Assembly (NCBI RefSeq): GCF_037126465.1
Contig: NC_088202.1
Span: 97,495,962-97,559,961 of the forward strand
DNA: 64,000 nucleotides
Origin: Ornithodoros turicata
Lineage: Eukaryota; Arthropoda; Arachnida; Ixodida; Argasidae
Reading direction: 5' to 3'
Part shown: positions 1 to 13,000 of the stretch, one piece after another
How positions within the stretch are numbered: position 1 is the first letter of the stretch
Layout of the letters: each line of letters starts with the position of its first letter
The notes under the pieces: generated by a model
Seen by the model: the letters and a program-made list of their open reading frames with translations, nothing else
The model's database searches: none
What the model was told of the DNA's origin: nothing
Made by a program: the position numbers and the translations under genes

Positions 1-3000
1 AATTAATTTTACCATACTTTCGCTCCACATAGAAACGAAACATTTCCGGAGAATACAGTGTAAGTCACGTGGATAGTAATGGCAAATATTCGGTAAGATC
101 CTGAAGACATGAGATTTAGTCCGCAATGGCGCTTAAAGCGAGAGTCCGCACCAAAATTACCACAAAGGTTGTGATATATCCCTAACTTTTGGGATGACAG
201 GAACATGCCTCGTTCCAAAACTGCGCAGATTTTATTCAAACGATTTTATTACGAAGCGAACGCTTCACCTCTGTGAAGCGAGAGTGCACTGAGAGCAACA
301 CCCTGCTGGTATCATCCTGCATCGGCAACGGAGAATGCAGATTTCGAACCAGACGACAATGCTGGGTGAAGTCACGGTATCGTCCTCCGGACGAACCGCT
401 GTTGTTTGGAGCTCTGTTTTCTGCTCTTCGCATTTGGGTTTCGGTGTGCTATTGTCATCGTTTACGAATTAATTACTCGTGGAAAATGAATGCGAATGTG
501 ATATTCGGCATCGACGGGGTGGCTTGTGTTCGGTATGATGCTCACCTAATTATTATTACTATTTTTGAATCGTTGCGAAGTCTCCCTTTAATGCCTCAGC
601 TTTTGTTTTGCCTATCGGTCCAGCGCATTCTTACGCAGCCTTCTCGACATGCTGCACCCTTGTTTTCAAACTCATGATGCTTTGACACACATGAAAGCTT
701 CCCGCCCAAATAGCCAAATTCAATACCAACATCTAGCACGACGTTGATTTGCATTCAGCGCGACTTGGGCTAGAACATCGCAACGCAAACCATGTTGCCA
801 CTGCTGAGATACTACAAAGCCCCTCTGAAAGCATATGACGGCACAACAGGAACGAAAATGACAATAGAACCAAAAATAATGGAATCATCTCATGCAAAAT
901 CCCCAATGCTCATCTCTTGTCAGACAGGTATTTATTTTCTCGAATCTCATGTTTCCTCGGCTTGGATGATAGGATAGAAGCTCAGTATGACGTTATTGGA
1001 ATGCCACCCTTATTTTACGTATATTTCAACAAACAGATAAAAGGGCGAAAAACAAAGAAATGAAAGATATGAAATAGGGCACTGGCTGTAGCCGGCTCGA
1101 TGACGCTGTTCGTGGTGCTGTGAATTTTAAAGACAGTGAAGGTTCCGCGATGATGTGATTTATGTACTGGATGTATGAGTGGATGTTTCGTTGACGGTTT
1201 CAGCAGCGTCGATCAGCAAATATTATACTGGACATCATGAAGTACGCCGTTAGATGTCAGGTTGAATGCATGTGACTATAGGGTATTGATGCACAATAAC
1301 ACCTGAACAAAAGCTTTAGCTCAACACTGTTGTAGTACAAAAAATTGAGGAACACATCAAACCAGAACAAGGTATCCAAACGGAGGAATCATTTCCGCGA
1401 GAATGAGGACTTCTACTTGGCTAACAGCACATGTCGGCTCAGAGATAAAGCAGTCTAAACCATTGCGTAGAGTCAACGCGAAGCACTAGAGTATTGGCTC
1501 TGTGCTGGATCACACGATGCTGCGTTCCACTTCTGCGAAAACGCCATGATGCAGGGTTTTACATGCGACCTTAGCTGATGACATTGAAGTAGAAAATGTA
1601 GGAAATGTTATCGGCGAGCAAAAGGACTACACGTTAACGAAGATGAGCTCACCTTTTGCTGACTCATCGAATAAGTCAACGATGGAAAACAGCCATCGTC
1701 ATCATTTTGTTGGTGCAAGGTATGAATGAGTTGAACATTTTCTTTACCATAAATAGCGAAATTGAGCAGCACTTCCAAGAGAGTTTGTGTATACACAAAC
1801 TATTTTGGAGTTGCTGCTCAACTATCCTCTACCCTGATGTCTGGCAGATATTTATCTACAGGACGTAAGGGTAGACGCTAGTACACGCGATACGCATATC
1901 ACGGTGCTAATTATAATTACTATCATGATACACCATATATCGTGATATACATATCGTGACACACCAACACTGCAAATACGGGGTTCTGAGGACTAAGAAG
2001 GTGTAAGGTTCCGCACTGAGAAGCCTAAGAGTGAGCCCATAAATGCATAAAAAAACGGGGGGCGGGGAATCTATTGAATGGTTGAAAAAAAAAAAGAGAA
2101 AAAAAACAGAAAAAAAACTAAACGACCGTTTATAGTAAGTTTCAGTATGGTTAGCCCACCATGTTACAGTTAGCGGATGTTAGTAAGTCATTAGTGTTCT
2201 TTTTTTCTTCTTCTATTTTCACAATTTAGTGATAAAGCAATGGGATAACCGCCAACTTTTTATGTAAAATTTTTGCGCATCATACGTACCCCAACGTACA
2301 GTAGAGCACCAATAGAATCTGTTTACTCATTTCATCTGAATTGGCAGCCCTTCACTTTATCTTGTGTAATTCTTTCTGTATGCCTCTCATGTCCCCTCTC
2401 AAGTATTCATTCACTTTACGAACACTATAAGCAAAGAACTATTGAGTTCCTGTTTGGAATAACACACTGCAGTAGTAAATGAATCATAATGGGAGGAAGC
2501 GGCTAAGTCAAATCTTGTGCACGACTTCTATATGGTTGCATTATTGCAATGCTTTTCGTCCATCGTCTAGCACACTTAGGAACACGTAATAACTTTTTCA
2601 TTATAACCGGCAGGAAGATTGCCCCAATCCGTGACAGCCCAAACTTCGAAGAAATTCTGATACAATCAAGTTATCTTTCTTTCAGTTGCGCTCCGTGATC
2701 GAAATAGAGCAATTATAAACATGCGCTTTCACATCCATGGCACGGATCCACAACGAACCACTATTGCAGTTAAAAACTGCGCCATCACGTGAAACGCCTA
2801 ACCACATTTTGCGAGTTACCCTCCTAATAAACACAATATCGCCTACCGACTTGAGAAGGTGTCAGCCGTTTTATGATTCTGGGCATGAGTCGCCATTGAA
2901 AAGCAGTAGCTTGTGATAATGTCAATCACGTTACCTGCTTCCTCGCGGGACACTCTGTTTTATCTCTTTCCGAAGCACGTATGGTTTCACTTCCTTCTCC

Positions 3001-3309
3001 TGATGGAGTGACACGGCTGTTATGAGGTAATTAAGGACTTTCTCACAGAACACGCGCTCCAAACGAAGCTATCTGAAGCTAATGAAGCTTATTGTTCTAC
3101 AGCTTCCGTGGGCGCGGATGCGTTAGTGCAGACTCTATTGGGCAAGGGTGATCTGGGTTTCCATGCGTCACCCATCTTCAGTGAGAAAACGGATGCCCAC
3201 ACGTATGACGATCTATTATGCATGGGGAGCCATGAGGACGAACATACCGCTGCATTTCTGAAAGGATTCGACAGGCGAACACATGCGCCAATCGCAGGCG
3301 TACTTCATA
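1..3309. other. No gene recognised; expected intron of the Side-like gene
   Basis: Both strands were read here for the FnIII or transmembrane exon that should follow Ig5, and nothing convincing was seen. The open frames are short and lack family motifs. There are A-rich tracts near 2075-2120 but no clear terminal repeats. Confidence 0.5.
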
Positions 3310-3590
3310 TCTCGCTGGTTGGTTGGAGCCAAGGTCGTGCTAAAGACTGGGAGGTGGTGGGTTCGAATCCTACCACCGGCTGTGCTGTCTGAGGTCTTGC
3401 CTGGGTTTTCCGAAGACTTTCCAGGCGAATGTCGGCACAGTCCCCAGAAGTCGGCCCAGGAAGCATACTAAGCCCCCTGTCTCCCACTCCTTCCTGCTGT
3501 CCTCTCTCCATCTACCAACATCTGTACGCCGCTTATAGCCACAGTTGCTTCGCGGGGCTAACACGGAATAAAGAAAAAAAACTTTACATC
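3310..3590 (+). mobile_element. tRNA-derived SINE, complete copy (Ruka-like, tail type 1)
   Basis: The copy has a tRNA-like head with a B-box (GGTTCGAATCC near 3362). The shared SINE core follows (ACCGGCTGTGCTGTCTGAGG, CCTGGGTTTTCCGAAGACTT, a CGGCACAGT block). The tail contains CATAGCCACAGTTGCTTCGC and ends in GCTAACACGGAATAAAG plus an A-rich stretch. The same order of blocks recurs at 5941, 28366 and 34087. Ruka is my recollection of a tick SINE of this kind. Confidence 0.8.
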
Positions 3591-4021
3591 TTTCACGGAG
3601 AAGGTACAGTAGCATGTACAGTTGGAGAAACATTATCGTGAAGAATACGCAGTATTGTGAAGCAGCAGGGCAAACGGAGCACTCAGGCGAACGATCAGAC
3701 AAGGAATGCGTTTTTTCGGAAATGGGCATTAGGGTCGTGACCTCGTTGCCGTTGCAGTACTGTCTCATGGGGGAGTAACATTTTTTTTTCTTTTTCGTGG
3801 CTAGTGAAGCGAGTCAGTTTTCCACTGTGATGCTACTCTTGCGCACGCGCGATTTGTTTCCATCAGCATGAATTTACCACGTTTTCCTTATCGTCAAGGA
3901 TATAAATTTACTTGCTACAAACGTTTGTGAGAATAGATTCAAATGCACATTCACAATAATGATGTTATTTCGATCCCTACCTTGATTCCTCGACGGCAGA
4001 TACCACTAGAGATGCGCATGG

Positions 4022-4400
4022 GTGCGATTATATAATACATCAGTCACTGCTTTGAAAAGCGAACTTAACCTGTCGTCCTTGGAACAGCGCCGTCTTATCT
4101 CATGTCGATTCCTCTTTCATAAATTCTTACATAACATTACCTCGCAACAGTGTCCGATTCGCCGATCCACTGCCATCTTTCCCCGCTTTGATCACCGAAA
4201 TAATGTCGACCGCTTTTTGTGTCATTTTAATGTTCTTTCAAAGTTTTTTTTTTTCGCACCGTCCTAGAATGGAATGACCTTCCAAGCAACATCGCTACAA
4301 TAATACAAACTCAAGAATTTCATTATGCCATCTCTGTTCTGTTCTCGTAGTTGCTGTCCGGTTACCTTCGTATGAGTTTTCTATGTGTCCAGGACCTCTT
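4022..4400 (+). mobile_element. LINE 3'-end fragment (CR1/jockey-like ORF2 terminus)
   Basis: The + frame reads LSSLEQRRLISCRFLFHKFLH, the usual ending of animal LINE ORF2 proteins, where LExRR is followed by a LFYKI-like run. After a T-run frameshift near 4245, another frame gives RTVLEWNDLPSN, matching the typical 'R-T-I-x-x-W-N-x-L-P' close. The 3' UTR follows to about 4400. The copy is truncated and frameshifted. The clade is uncertain. Confidence 0.6.
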
Positions 4401-5407
4401 ACGTACCCATTAAAGTATATCACATGATCCATTTTCATCGGAGCTGATGATGTACCATATTGCTGATTCATGATGCATAAAGTTATTTGTATATGATACC
4501 TTATTACCTCACAGTATCATGTTTTGTTGTCGCCACATTGGCGGGAGGAGACTGAACGTTTTCAGATCCACCCGGTTAAAAATGCGGATACAGCGCGTTC
4601 CCGCTGAGCGATCCAATATCAGCGCCGCTACGGCAAGTAAGCATTCGTTTCTCCGCTGAGGACTGCAACTGAAACGGCTGTGTAAATTCAAGCCTGCGTG
4701 TCCGAGTTTGTCTTTTCTTCTCTTGCTGCGCAGTTAGCTGCTGCTTGGTGGACAACTGTGATGACATAACCTTCCTAACCAATATGTATGGTCAGAAGTA
4801 AAAGCGTTTGTCACATTTTAACTAAATATATAACTAAGTATATTTTTCTCACGAATTTATTAATTTATGTATATACTCTACAACAAAAGCGCCCTGGGGG
4901 AGGGCATGGAATGGAATGATCCCGGATGTGTGGTTCTACTCGATAGCCGCGCGGACTTGGTTGCGGAATCTGAAGAGCGTCTACATGGCTGATGCGGATA
5001 CTGGCAGCGTTATCCGCTCTGACTTCAAGGTACCTTTACTACTCGAGCTGCTGTGTCGTAGTATCGTAATACGGGTGCGGCAAATTGTATGACAGCTGGC
5101 AGCGCTGTCAAAATTGAATTGTTTGGTAGCCACAAAACTGATTTACACCTTCCTTGTGATAATGGCAGTGGTATGCACGCCACTAAAGAAATTGTGGAGC
5201 AGCAGGACATACTGGCTGAGCAAGCTATGTAGCTTCCATGATGATAAAGTTCCGAGGAAAACATACAGGGTATTTCCCTAGAGTAATAAAGACGCGCCAT
5301 TATCTGATTAAATGCAACTGAAGCGCACGTTTTGCTTACAAGTGAGTCCCGGGGCTCGATGCTCAACTTTTCGTTGTTCGACATAACGCGCGATAAATGG
5401 ATCGCTT
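4401..5407. other. No feature recognised
   Basis: A 139-aa minus-strand frame at 5025-5444 has no recognisable motif. No terminal repeats or tRNA-like boxes were seen. Confidence 0.4.
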
Positions 5408-5506
5408 CCCTGTGATTCGTCGCGAGTTCCCGCGCGATGGCCAATCGTGACGTTCATTTGAAATCGTCGCCTTCTGGAACGCTTCTAACGTTCCGCCACA
5501 TGACGT
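5408..5506 (+). repeat. Dispersed repeat, copy 1 (partner at 25658-25760)
   Basis: This roughly 100-base block shares an ordered series of words with 25658-25760: TGTGATTCGTCGCGAGTTCC against CGTGATTCGTCACGAGCTCT, then a CGCGA/GG..CAATCG step, then TTTGAAATCG and a CTTGACGT/ACATGACGT end. The two copies have diverged by perhaps a quarter. The repeat class is unknown. Confidence 0.5.
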
Positions 5507-5940
5507 CTGGAGCGTGCCAAGCTAACAGAATAGCGATAACGAACGGTATGTTTACTTCAGTGTCGGGTCCTATAGATTCCTTGCGGACACTCTCATTTAC
5601 CCATGAGAGAAGGGAACACAGGAGCGGCCGCTTCGAACATATGTGCCTGGGACCCCTCTGGCGGTCGCTCGAGGCAACACGGCCATTACTTCTTGTCCAC
5701 TACCTGATCCTGCCTAAATTCTCGCGTTTAAAACGCTTGTTTATCGCGCTGTTTTGTACTTTTCCAAAGTGATTTACTGTTAAAATGTGAGCACAATCGC
5801 GGAACCAACGTTATGGTAACGTGTTCCTGCCCCGGCTGCTGCTCAGCGGAAAGCAGCTCTGTCACGGGAATAGCGTCAGGGAATGTCATCGTCTTCAAAT
5901 AACGTTTGATTCGTAAGTACGTACTTTTTTTTGGTTGGGT

Positions 5941-6224
5941 GTTAGCGCCGCGAAGCAACTGTGGCTATGAGCGACGTACAGATGTGGACAGACGGAGAGA
6001 GGATAGCAGGAAGGAGTGGGGGACAGGGGGGTTAGTATGCGTCCTGGGCCGACTTCAGGGGGAACTGTGCCGACATTCGTCTGGAAAGTCTTCGGAAAAC
6101 CCAGGGAAAACCTCAGACAGCACAGCCGGCGGTAGGATTCGAACCCACCACCTTCCAGTCTACAGCACGACCTTGGTTACCACCAACGAGCGGACGCCTT
6201 AGCCCACTCGGCCATGCCACTGGA
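5941..6224 (-). mobile_element. tRNA-derived SINE, near-complete copy (tail type 1)
   Basis: In reverse orientation this contains every block of the copy at 3310. The tail reads GTTAGCGCCGCGAAGCAACT on the + strand, the core reads CAGCACAGCCGGCGGTAGGA, and the tRNA-like head near 6200 includes GCCCACTCGGCCATGCCACT. This copy preserves the head well, and it served as reference for recognising the interrupted copy at 34087-34835. Confidence 0.8.
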
Positions 6225-6812
6225 AGTACGTACTTGATCGGTTGTTTCGGGTCCCTGCGTGTGTTTGTGTCACCTTGAATCGTTCGCTTGCGACCTGGCG
6301 CTGTGCAGCAGGTTCATTTGATTTCGTCCATTGTTGTACAAGTTTGATTGATGGTATATTTTACCACTTGAGCAACAAACACAAACGTAGTCACCACTGC
6401 CACGCGTGATGTTTCTAGTCCTGCAGACCGTGACTCGTCTTGTAATAGAATAGGAAACCTTCGAACACACAGAAATAAAACTGCACGCGCGCGTTCAACA
6501 CAATGTTGATATCTGAACGGTAAGACAACGGGAGCTCGCGTCGTCTGCTTTCGATGTGGCTTTGGGAGTCGCTATGCTTTTGTGGTCACATGAGCGGTCA
6601 CGTGGTAGACAGGAGCATCCCTGATTGGGTCGGAAGAGCCGCCCCAGTGTTTCCTTCCTCCATGCATTTACCCCAATTTCCAACACTTGTATGCCTCTAC
6701 GCCACTGCCATATTCTAATAAGACGTCTTCGAAACGTTGCCTTGCCATATCTCCGCTTACTTCGGTTTTCTACGAACCTTGTCTGATATATAATGAATGC
6801 TCATGTACTTAC

Positions 6813-7103
6813 CAGCGGCCATGATGGTGAAGACACACGGCTTGACCTGTGTTCCGACATTGTTCTTGCCCCAGCAGTACAATGTGCCGTAATCGTTGCG
6901 GGTTCGAGGAATGTATGAAGCCACACTACGCAGTCCCTGGTCAACGGATAGCGCCGTCAAGTGGCGTTCCTCGAACGTGTTGTTGAACCTCCATTGAAAG
7001 TGTACGTCAGGGGGATCTGCTTCTAGCTCACAGGATACTCTTGCAGCCTCATCTCTGGCTACGCCATAGATAGTCTTCTGTCCCTCGCGGCATACTGGCG
7101 TGA
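6813..7103 (-). CDS. Side-family receptor, exon encoding Ig domain 5
   Basis: This 97-codon exon encodes the fifth Ig domain. The acceptor TGTTTCAG follows a clear pyrimidine run and the donor is GCTG|GTAAGT, phase 1. It reads TPVCREGQKTIYGVARDE, RVSCELEADPPDVHFQWRF (with NNT directly after), SYIPRTRNDYGTLYCWGKN and CVFTIMAAG. The PVC..GQ..IYG and FQWxFNN motifs are characteristic of the last Ig domain in Side proteins. In Drosophila Side this is followed by a fibronectin III domain, a transmembrane helix and a cytoplasmic tail. I found none of these between here and the left edge, so those exons probably lie outside the window. Confidence 0.87.
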
Positions 7104-7192
7104 CTGAAACACAAAAAATAGGGGACTATGATTAGCTCTACAAATTCAACGCTCAAGTTATCAAGAGCTACAAAGTGCGAAAAAGTTCTTAC

Positions 7193-7489
7193 AACGTATC
7201 CTTAGTTGGAGCTCGTTGCTCTCTCCCTGTCCCTGCGTGTTGCTCGCAAGGCACTGGTATACTCCCGCTTGAGACCTCTTGATGCGCAGCAGCTTCAGTG
7301 ACTGGTTCCCAAAGATGACGTCCAGCGATGACTCCTGGCTCGGGTCTAGAAGTCGCCCGTTGTGCTTCCACCACACTTCCCGCACTGTAGGGTTGGCCTG
7401 AACGGTGCATTCTAGGAGGACATCCGTGCCTTCGAGGATGGCGCCGTTCTTATGCAAGGACGTCACACTAAGCGATAATTTTGGCACAT
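7193..7489 (-). CDS. Side-family receptor, exon encoding Ig domain 4
   Basis: This exon is also exactly 99 codons, with phase-1 boundaries: acceptor TTTCGCAG before ATGTGCC and donor CGTT|GTAAGA. Visible are YVPKLSLSVTSLHK at the start, EGTDVLLECTVQANP, VREVWWKHNGRLLD, and SLKLLRIKRSQAGVYQCLA followed by SNTQGQGES. The D/N-x-G-x-Y-x-C pattern appears as QAGVYQC. The equal length and phase of exons 4 and 5 suggest duplication of a one-domain exon. An 89-base intron separates it from the next exon, the shortest in the gene. Confidence 0.88.
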
Positions 7490-7934
7490 CTGCGAAAGGT
7501 AAGACGCAAACATAGCTCCATTTAACGATAATATCTAACGTAGAAATTTCTTCGAGTTTAGTGACTAAGCCACACCAATGACTATCTGTCTCAAAATCAA
7601 CGGTAATGTCTGCAATCGAAAACGTCACGCATTCCTCTTTGTCGCGATACTTATCAACGCCGCGGAAGGTTTACGCCTGCAGGGTTATGTTTGCTCTGGT
7701 AAATCAATGATTGACAACTTCAGGCAATATGAACCGCAAGGAAAGGTTAGAAGCAACCTTCGTACGACAATTCTGTATTTCCTCGTGCTCTTCTAGGACT
7801 AGCTACGACGTTGTGATAAAGGACGATGGAGAGCGTGCGCGACAAAATGCACGAAGAAATGCGAGATAGCCGAATTGGAGCCAGCCATTATTTAAATCCA
7901 TGTTTTTTTCAATCCAATTTTTTCAGATTGCCGT

Positions 7935-8235
7935 TGCCAAATTTTGATATGCGAATGAGTCAAAACTCAAACCAAGCGCATCTCGACCATGGGGAGAACA
8001 TTGTTCATTCCACGTCAGAGGATCGTGTGCTTTGAAGCGAGGGAACTGACTGGAGTAGGCGCTGATCTGCCAGCCAGATAAACCACTTTGTGGCCCAGAT
8101 AAACTCCTGATGTGATGGTTTCGATTTCGGCTCATTTGCATAGGGAAAGTTGGTGACTGATACCTCGAAGCACGTGCTCGATTCAGGTTTCTTAAAAGTG
8201 ACTCTTAAAATTACTGGCTCCAAGTCTGATATCTC
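7935..8235. mobile_element. Partial copy of the foldback MITE family seen at 13001-13582
   Basis: The interior shares ordered words with the 13-kb element: AATTTTGATATGCGAATGAG, TCCACGTCAGAGGATCGTGT, ACTGGAGTAGGCGCTGATCT and TTTCGGCTCATTTGCATAGG. The outer inverted repeats are not preserved as clearly, so this copy is partial or more decayed. Confidence 0.6.
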
Positions 8236-8240
8236 ACATT

Positions 8241-10190
8241 TCCCGTAAAACCTAATGTAATGCATTTTAATGAATTTAGGTATTTAGACATCTATTAGTT
8301 GCATACCATCTCCGACAGGATGTCAGCCTGGTCGTATGACTTACCTGTAAAAATGGCATCTGCACCCTCTCATAGCTTTAAAAACAATTATTACGCTTAG
8401 AAAAGACACCTGTATTATAGAGCAGCAGAGACATTGCAATTCCTGTCATCCTACAGGCCGCGTTTCATACACACTGACGAACGTGATAATTCACTGTCAA
8501 CACCGTGATTCAACATTCATGGTCAGCGCTTTGTGTGAGGTGACGCTCCTGTTCCTATTTCTATATGACATCTCTGCGCAATAACATTTTAAGCACACCG
8601 AAATTGCCCGAAGAAAAAAATGTTGTGAGACGGAATGAGCGCTCTCATCATAACGATCGTCATCATCAGTTTCGCATTCCTTCCTTCTTTTATCATAAAC
8701 AGTATACCTATCGCTGCATCTCTCATACTGTCATATTGAATTATCATTTCATACTTAACAATATCTATGTATGCGTGCACATGAATATGATCGGTCATAC
8801 TTGCGCACTTCCTGCCAACTGTGCACTATTGTAACTCAGTCATGAACTGTTCCCGCGAGCGAACGACATCGCTGAAACACATTCGATACCCTTTTTGTTG
8901 TGTTCCTCGAGCATCTATATGATATGAGCACGTTTTCTTTAATGCACTCAACTTGTACCAGGGACGTAACACGAACGTTCCGATGGGTGTGGGAATATCA
9001 ACCGGGTTCCTATCGCACATACGAATCCACACTGTTTCAGCGACGATACACGACGTACACAGCGACACCGTTGTACAACTTACATGAGGCCTACCCATGC
9101 TCCGACTAGCAGTCTCCGTGTTTGAGCATCAGCGGCCACATTTGAGAACCTATGTCCATGAATACGGTACTGCCTTGCATTTATCTTTACGAGTTTCTAG
9201 AACTGCCACCGCGCGGGGCCTCACAGCGCGTATTCCGTTGAATTGCCTACCTCCAGCCGTCAAGAAAACAACAAGAAAACGTCTCTGCCTTCCATCATCT
9301 CTTCCAAACGGCGCTCTGAAATGGAAGTTTTCACTTTTTTTCGTTTCTTGCACGAAAAGTCCTTCCATTGGCGGGAAACGCTGATTACGTTTCTTTCTCT
9401 CATTCCGACCTTTTTTTACTCTGCCCTTACAGCGAGAAACCACGGTGGAAGGTGCTTCTGTTCTCTTCTGCGAGCAAAATGCTCCCGGAAAGAGAGAAGA
9501 AGAAAGCAAGGAAAGAAAAAAAGAATTACAGAAGGAAAGAAGCGCCGATGTGAGGGGCCATATAAACACAGGCTCCCACATTCGGAAGACAGCAATGACG
9601 AGAAAACTTCGTTACCATTTCCCTAATAGCAATTTTCGGCATCAACGCAAATTGAGAAAATATTAGGGAACTGCTTGATATCGTGGAACAGAGCAGTACG
9701 AACGCCAGCTTTTAGATAACTGGCACGTATTGTAGATGGTACCAGACACGATCGTTGCTGGTTTTATTTTTGCTTCGGCGAGGTCTTTACGAATGTTCTA
9801 CGAAAAAGAAACGAAAAGCATAAAGTGTGATATCGAGTAAAATAAGCGGAAAAAGAAATGTTTTATAGCAACCTTGAGTTATTTTCGGGGGAGAATGGTA
9901 CCGACGGAAGACGTCGATGTTGTTTCTGGATGAAAAAAAGAAAAAAAGAGAAGCGAGCAGTATTTGGTGCTGTGCGAGCTTCGGGAAAATTCATTTCGAT
10001 AACGGTGTTACGTACCTTGAACGTATGAATGGATTTCTAACGTTCGGCATTTCGGTTTGATTAGGAGAAGTTCGTCAGTATCACGATCAGACGAACATGC
10101 ATATTGCAATTTCAATCGACGAAAAGTATGGTCGTGGTGCGGACTGCGGAATTTATTTCCCTTGACGGAGGGAACTTATATGATGTCTAG
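8241..10190. other. Intron DNA with no recognised feature
   Basis: This lies in the intron between the Ig3 and Ig4 exons. A pyrimidine/purine-skewed stretch at 9280-9560 produces overlapping Lys/Arg-rich and Ser/Phe-rich frames on both strands, a composition effect rather than coding. No terminal repeats were seen. Confidence 0.45.
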
Positions 10191-10195
10191 GAATA

Positions 10196-10368
10196 CAGTG
10201 AACCCTCGTTAATATGACCCCCGATAATCTGACATACGCGCTTTACGACCATACTCCTGGGGAACAATTTAGTGAAACCTCTGCAAATGCTCCCCGTTAA
10301 TATGACAATTCCGCATTATGACCAAATTTTTCGGGAACGACCATGGTCATAATAACGAGGGTTCACTG
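10196..10368. mobile_element. 173-bp MITE with TA target duplication (pogo/Tigger-like termini)
   Basis: The terminal inverted repeats are CAGTGAACCCTCGTTAATAT at the left and the complement of ATAACGAGGGTTCACTG at the right, flanked by TA on both sides (10194-10195, 10369-10370). CAGT...CCTCG ends with TA duplication are typical of pogo-type Tc1/mariner elements. The same terminus, slightly changed, bounds the 3.1-kb region at 17891-20969. Confidence 0.85.
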
Positions 10369-10827
10369 TATACCATTTTATAGATATCGGATTATGAATC
10401 GGATGTCGAACTATGACATTCTATCACGGATGTCCTTTGGACAAGCAAAAACGAAAATCAGGAAGTGCAGCACAGCACAACCATTACCAGTCAGGTAACC
10501 GCTAACCATTACATCACACTGATATGAGCACAACCATTCCTTATTAGTGGTTTACAGATTACGTGAGACACCACTTCATCATTCCACGAAGATATGCTGT
10601 TACGATGGTCATCGCTCAGTGTAACCAGTGGACTTTCATCTCCTGGCATGGTTTAGCTTAACAGGCGGGGAAACGTCAGTGCAGCTGTCCCATCATAACC
10701 GTTAATTATATGCAGCCTGATGCCGAGTACGTCTTTCAAAAGGTTGTATCAGGCTTGTCACTGAATATTTCTGGATTGCATAGCAAATACAATGGTACAG
10801 AACAATCGCCAGAAGGAGCTCACTTAC

Positions 10828-11124
10828 AGGTGACGGAGAGGAAAATGGAGTCCTCCACGGTGCTGTCGGGCAGTTGGGGATTGTCCGCTTTACAAGTGAG
10901 TAATTTCTCATCGTCTTCCGCGCTAGGCACAAATATGAGCGTGCTGCTGCTGGCGTTTCCGAAGGCGTCCATCTTGTCCACAGTGCGGATCAGTTGTTCG
11001 TTACCCTTCCACCAGGTGACACGGGCAGGCGGCTGGGAACCTCGGGAGTGGCACGTCAGTTCCACTCGGTGACCTTCTGGTAATGGCCCCGGGATGTTTG
11101 TTATCTTCGCTTCTAGTGGTTTCA
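10828..11124 (-). CDS. Side-family receptor, exon encoding Ig domain 3
   Basis: This 99-codon exon encodes one complete Ig domain. The acceptor is TTTCCCAG before TGAAACC and the donor is CACCT|GTAAGT, both phase 1. Landmarks are KPLEAKITNIPGPLPEGHR, the first cysteine in VELTCHSRG, ARVTWWKGNEQL, and the second cysteine in KLLTCKADNPQLPDS followed by EDSIFLSV. The order after Ig2 (MNLKPL, then TWWKG, then LTCKADNP) is that of Side proteins. NAS in the E-F region could be glycosylated. A 13.3-kb intron full of nested transposons separates it from the Ig2 exon, and 3.3 kb separates it from Ig4. Confidence 0.88.
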
Positions 11125-13000
11125 CTGGGAAACAAAGACCGACAAGCGTGATGCGAATATATCTCATAAAAATAAATACTGGTCTTCAACTGCGGCAATT
11201 GTCTGCTGCAATAAGTGCTTCGAGAAAATGCTTCCAAATCAAGAACGATTCATGGAAAGACCTTCTGCGCTTCATCGGTTGCATACCGTTAGAGAACGCT
11301 CCCTCTATTTCGAATCTTTGCCTGCCATCATGTGGAAGTTGATCTCGTTACGGGCGACAATCCTTTGAAGAGGGATGTGAATGTATTGTTGAGTCGTGAC
11401 ACTAATACGTCCTGGGACAGTTGACATGGTGATAGCGGGTGCGTTTGTACAAATTGTTTGCTACCAACGACGGCGGACTGTCAATAGTGCAAAGCGAAAA
11501 GATATACTCGCTAAGGAAACGCTTCGGAACTATACTCGTTGAACTACTCGTCTCCTTTTGAAGTATCTGCCGAAGCTTAACTACCCGTCGGCTACGACTC
11601 GAGCTTACACTAATGAATCCGGCTTCATTGATCGGCTTGAACTGAACTGCACGCAACGTGTAGCAAAAAGTACAAAACATCCGCGTGGTCACCGCAACCC
11701 TAAGTAATCTCGTGAAAATCTCTTTCGTGAATCTTCGATTCGTATTGCGAAGCAAGCTGAAAGCGAATGGTTCAAACAGGGGACATATGTTCAGTGGGAA
11801 AAAGAAAAATCAAGAAAGGAAGGGAGAGAGAACGCCGTGCTTCCCTGTCATTCACTTTCAATCCGTGCTGCAGTTTAACACCGGTTATTTTGAAACCCAA
11901 CGAAGGCTGGTCTACGGCATTTTTGCTCAGACATTCCCATGGAAAATGGAAGAGAAGTCAAGTCACGTGATTTCTCCCCCCCCCCCCCCGTGTTCTGGAG
12001 GTACACTTTCTCTTTAGCTTTGGAGGTTAGTGTCCGTGTGAAACGTTAGGCGAACCAGTCTGTATGATTGGTCTTGCGCTCCGATGCCAATTCATGTGTT
12101 TCTTTTTCGTTTTCAATGGGCAGTACGATACTGTGTTAATCTGTTAATCTGCATTTTTCAAATGTTTTACTTCGTTCAACCACTGATGTCGTCTCAACAC
12201 TTTTCCTCCTCAGCATGGTGATAGGTGCGTACACTTAAAGTAGACCAACTGCTGACGCGATGGATGATATTCAACTTACAATATTTCTCTTTACTGGCAG
12301 TTCTTACTGTGTACTAATGAAATACCGTGCCTTCATACAAATGCTTAACCCTGGAACGGGTCCAGAAGGTGCGGAATACCAGGACACATCCTGGTGATAT
12401 TCAATTCTTCGAGATACAAAATGGAGAGAGGAATCCAACGAGTTTCCCTCGTTATATTTACTGGCTATGACTGCAGCAGCGTGCTCAGTTTTACGCCAGG
12501 AAGAACAAACACGGAAATAGAATTCATGCATTCTGAACAGCAGAAACAGTTGAAAGATATGCATATATAGAGCACATGTGCCAACCGTAAGCAGCCGCGC
12601 ATTTCTGACTCCCTTCGCCTTGTCATTGCGATATAGGAGGTGCGGATAAACACAAAAGCAACATAAAACACAAAGCAACGGTATGGCGCAATATGCTGCT
12701 TCTCTCAATAAGAGCGTATAGGGTTCATGAATACACAGCAATAATGTTCAAAAACACGACATGTAACAGAAGAGGCGTTACGCTTCGAGAGGGTCTCGTA
12801 GATGATTTTTCAAAGCTGTTAACTGTTTTAACTGTTAACTCAATAATTATGAAGTAATAAAGATACAACCGTGACGAAGGAGATGATGAATATACGTGGT
12901 GTTTTATTTTTTAGCCTTTACAGAATTTTTATAAAAAGAACTATGAGAGCAGCATAGATGTCGTCTTTCGAGTTGAGTTCTACGGCCAGGCGGACATCTT
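11125..13000. other. Intron DNA, no recognised feature
   Basis: A C-run lies at about 11978-11988. Frames of 110-145 aa exist on both strands but have no family motifs. No repeat partner was found for this block. Confidence 0.4.

Noticed and set aside
273..677. 134-aa plus-strand frame and its reverse frame, checked as a possible FnIII exon
   Set aside because: Neither strand shows the conserved FnIII residues or suitable phase-1 splice sites.
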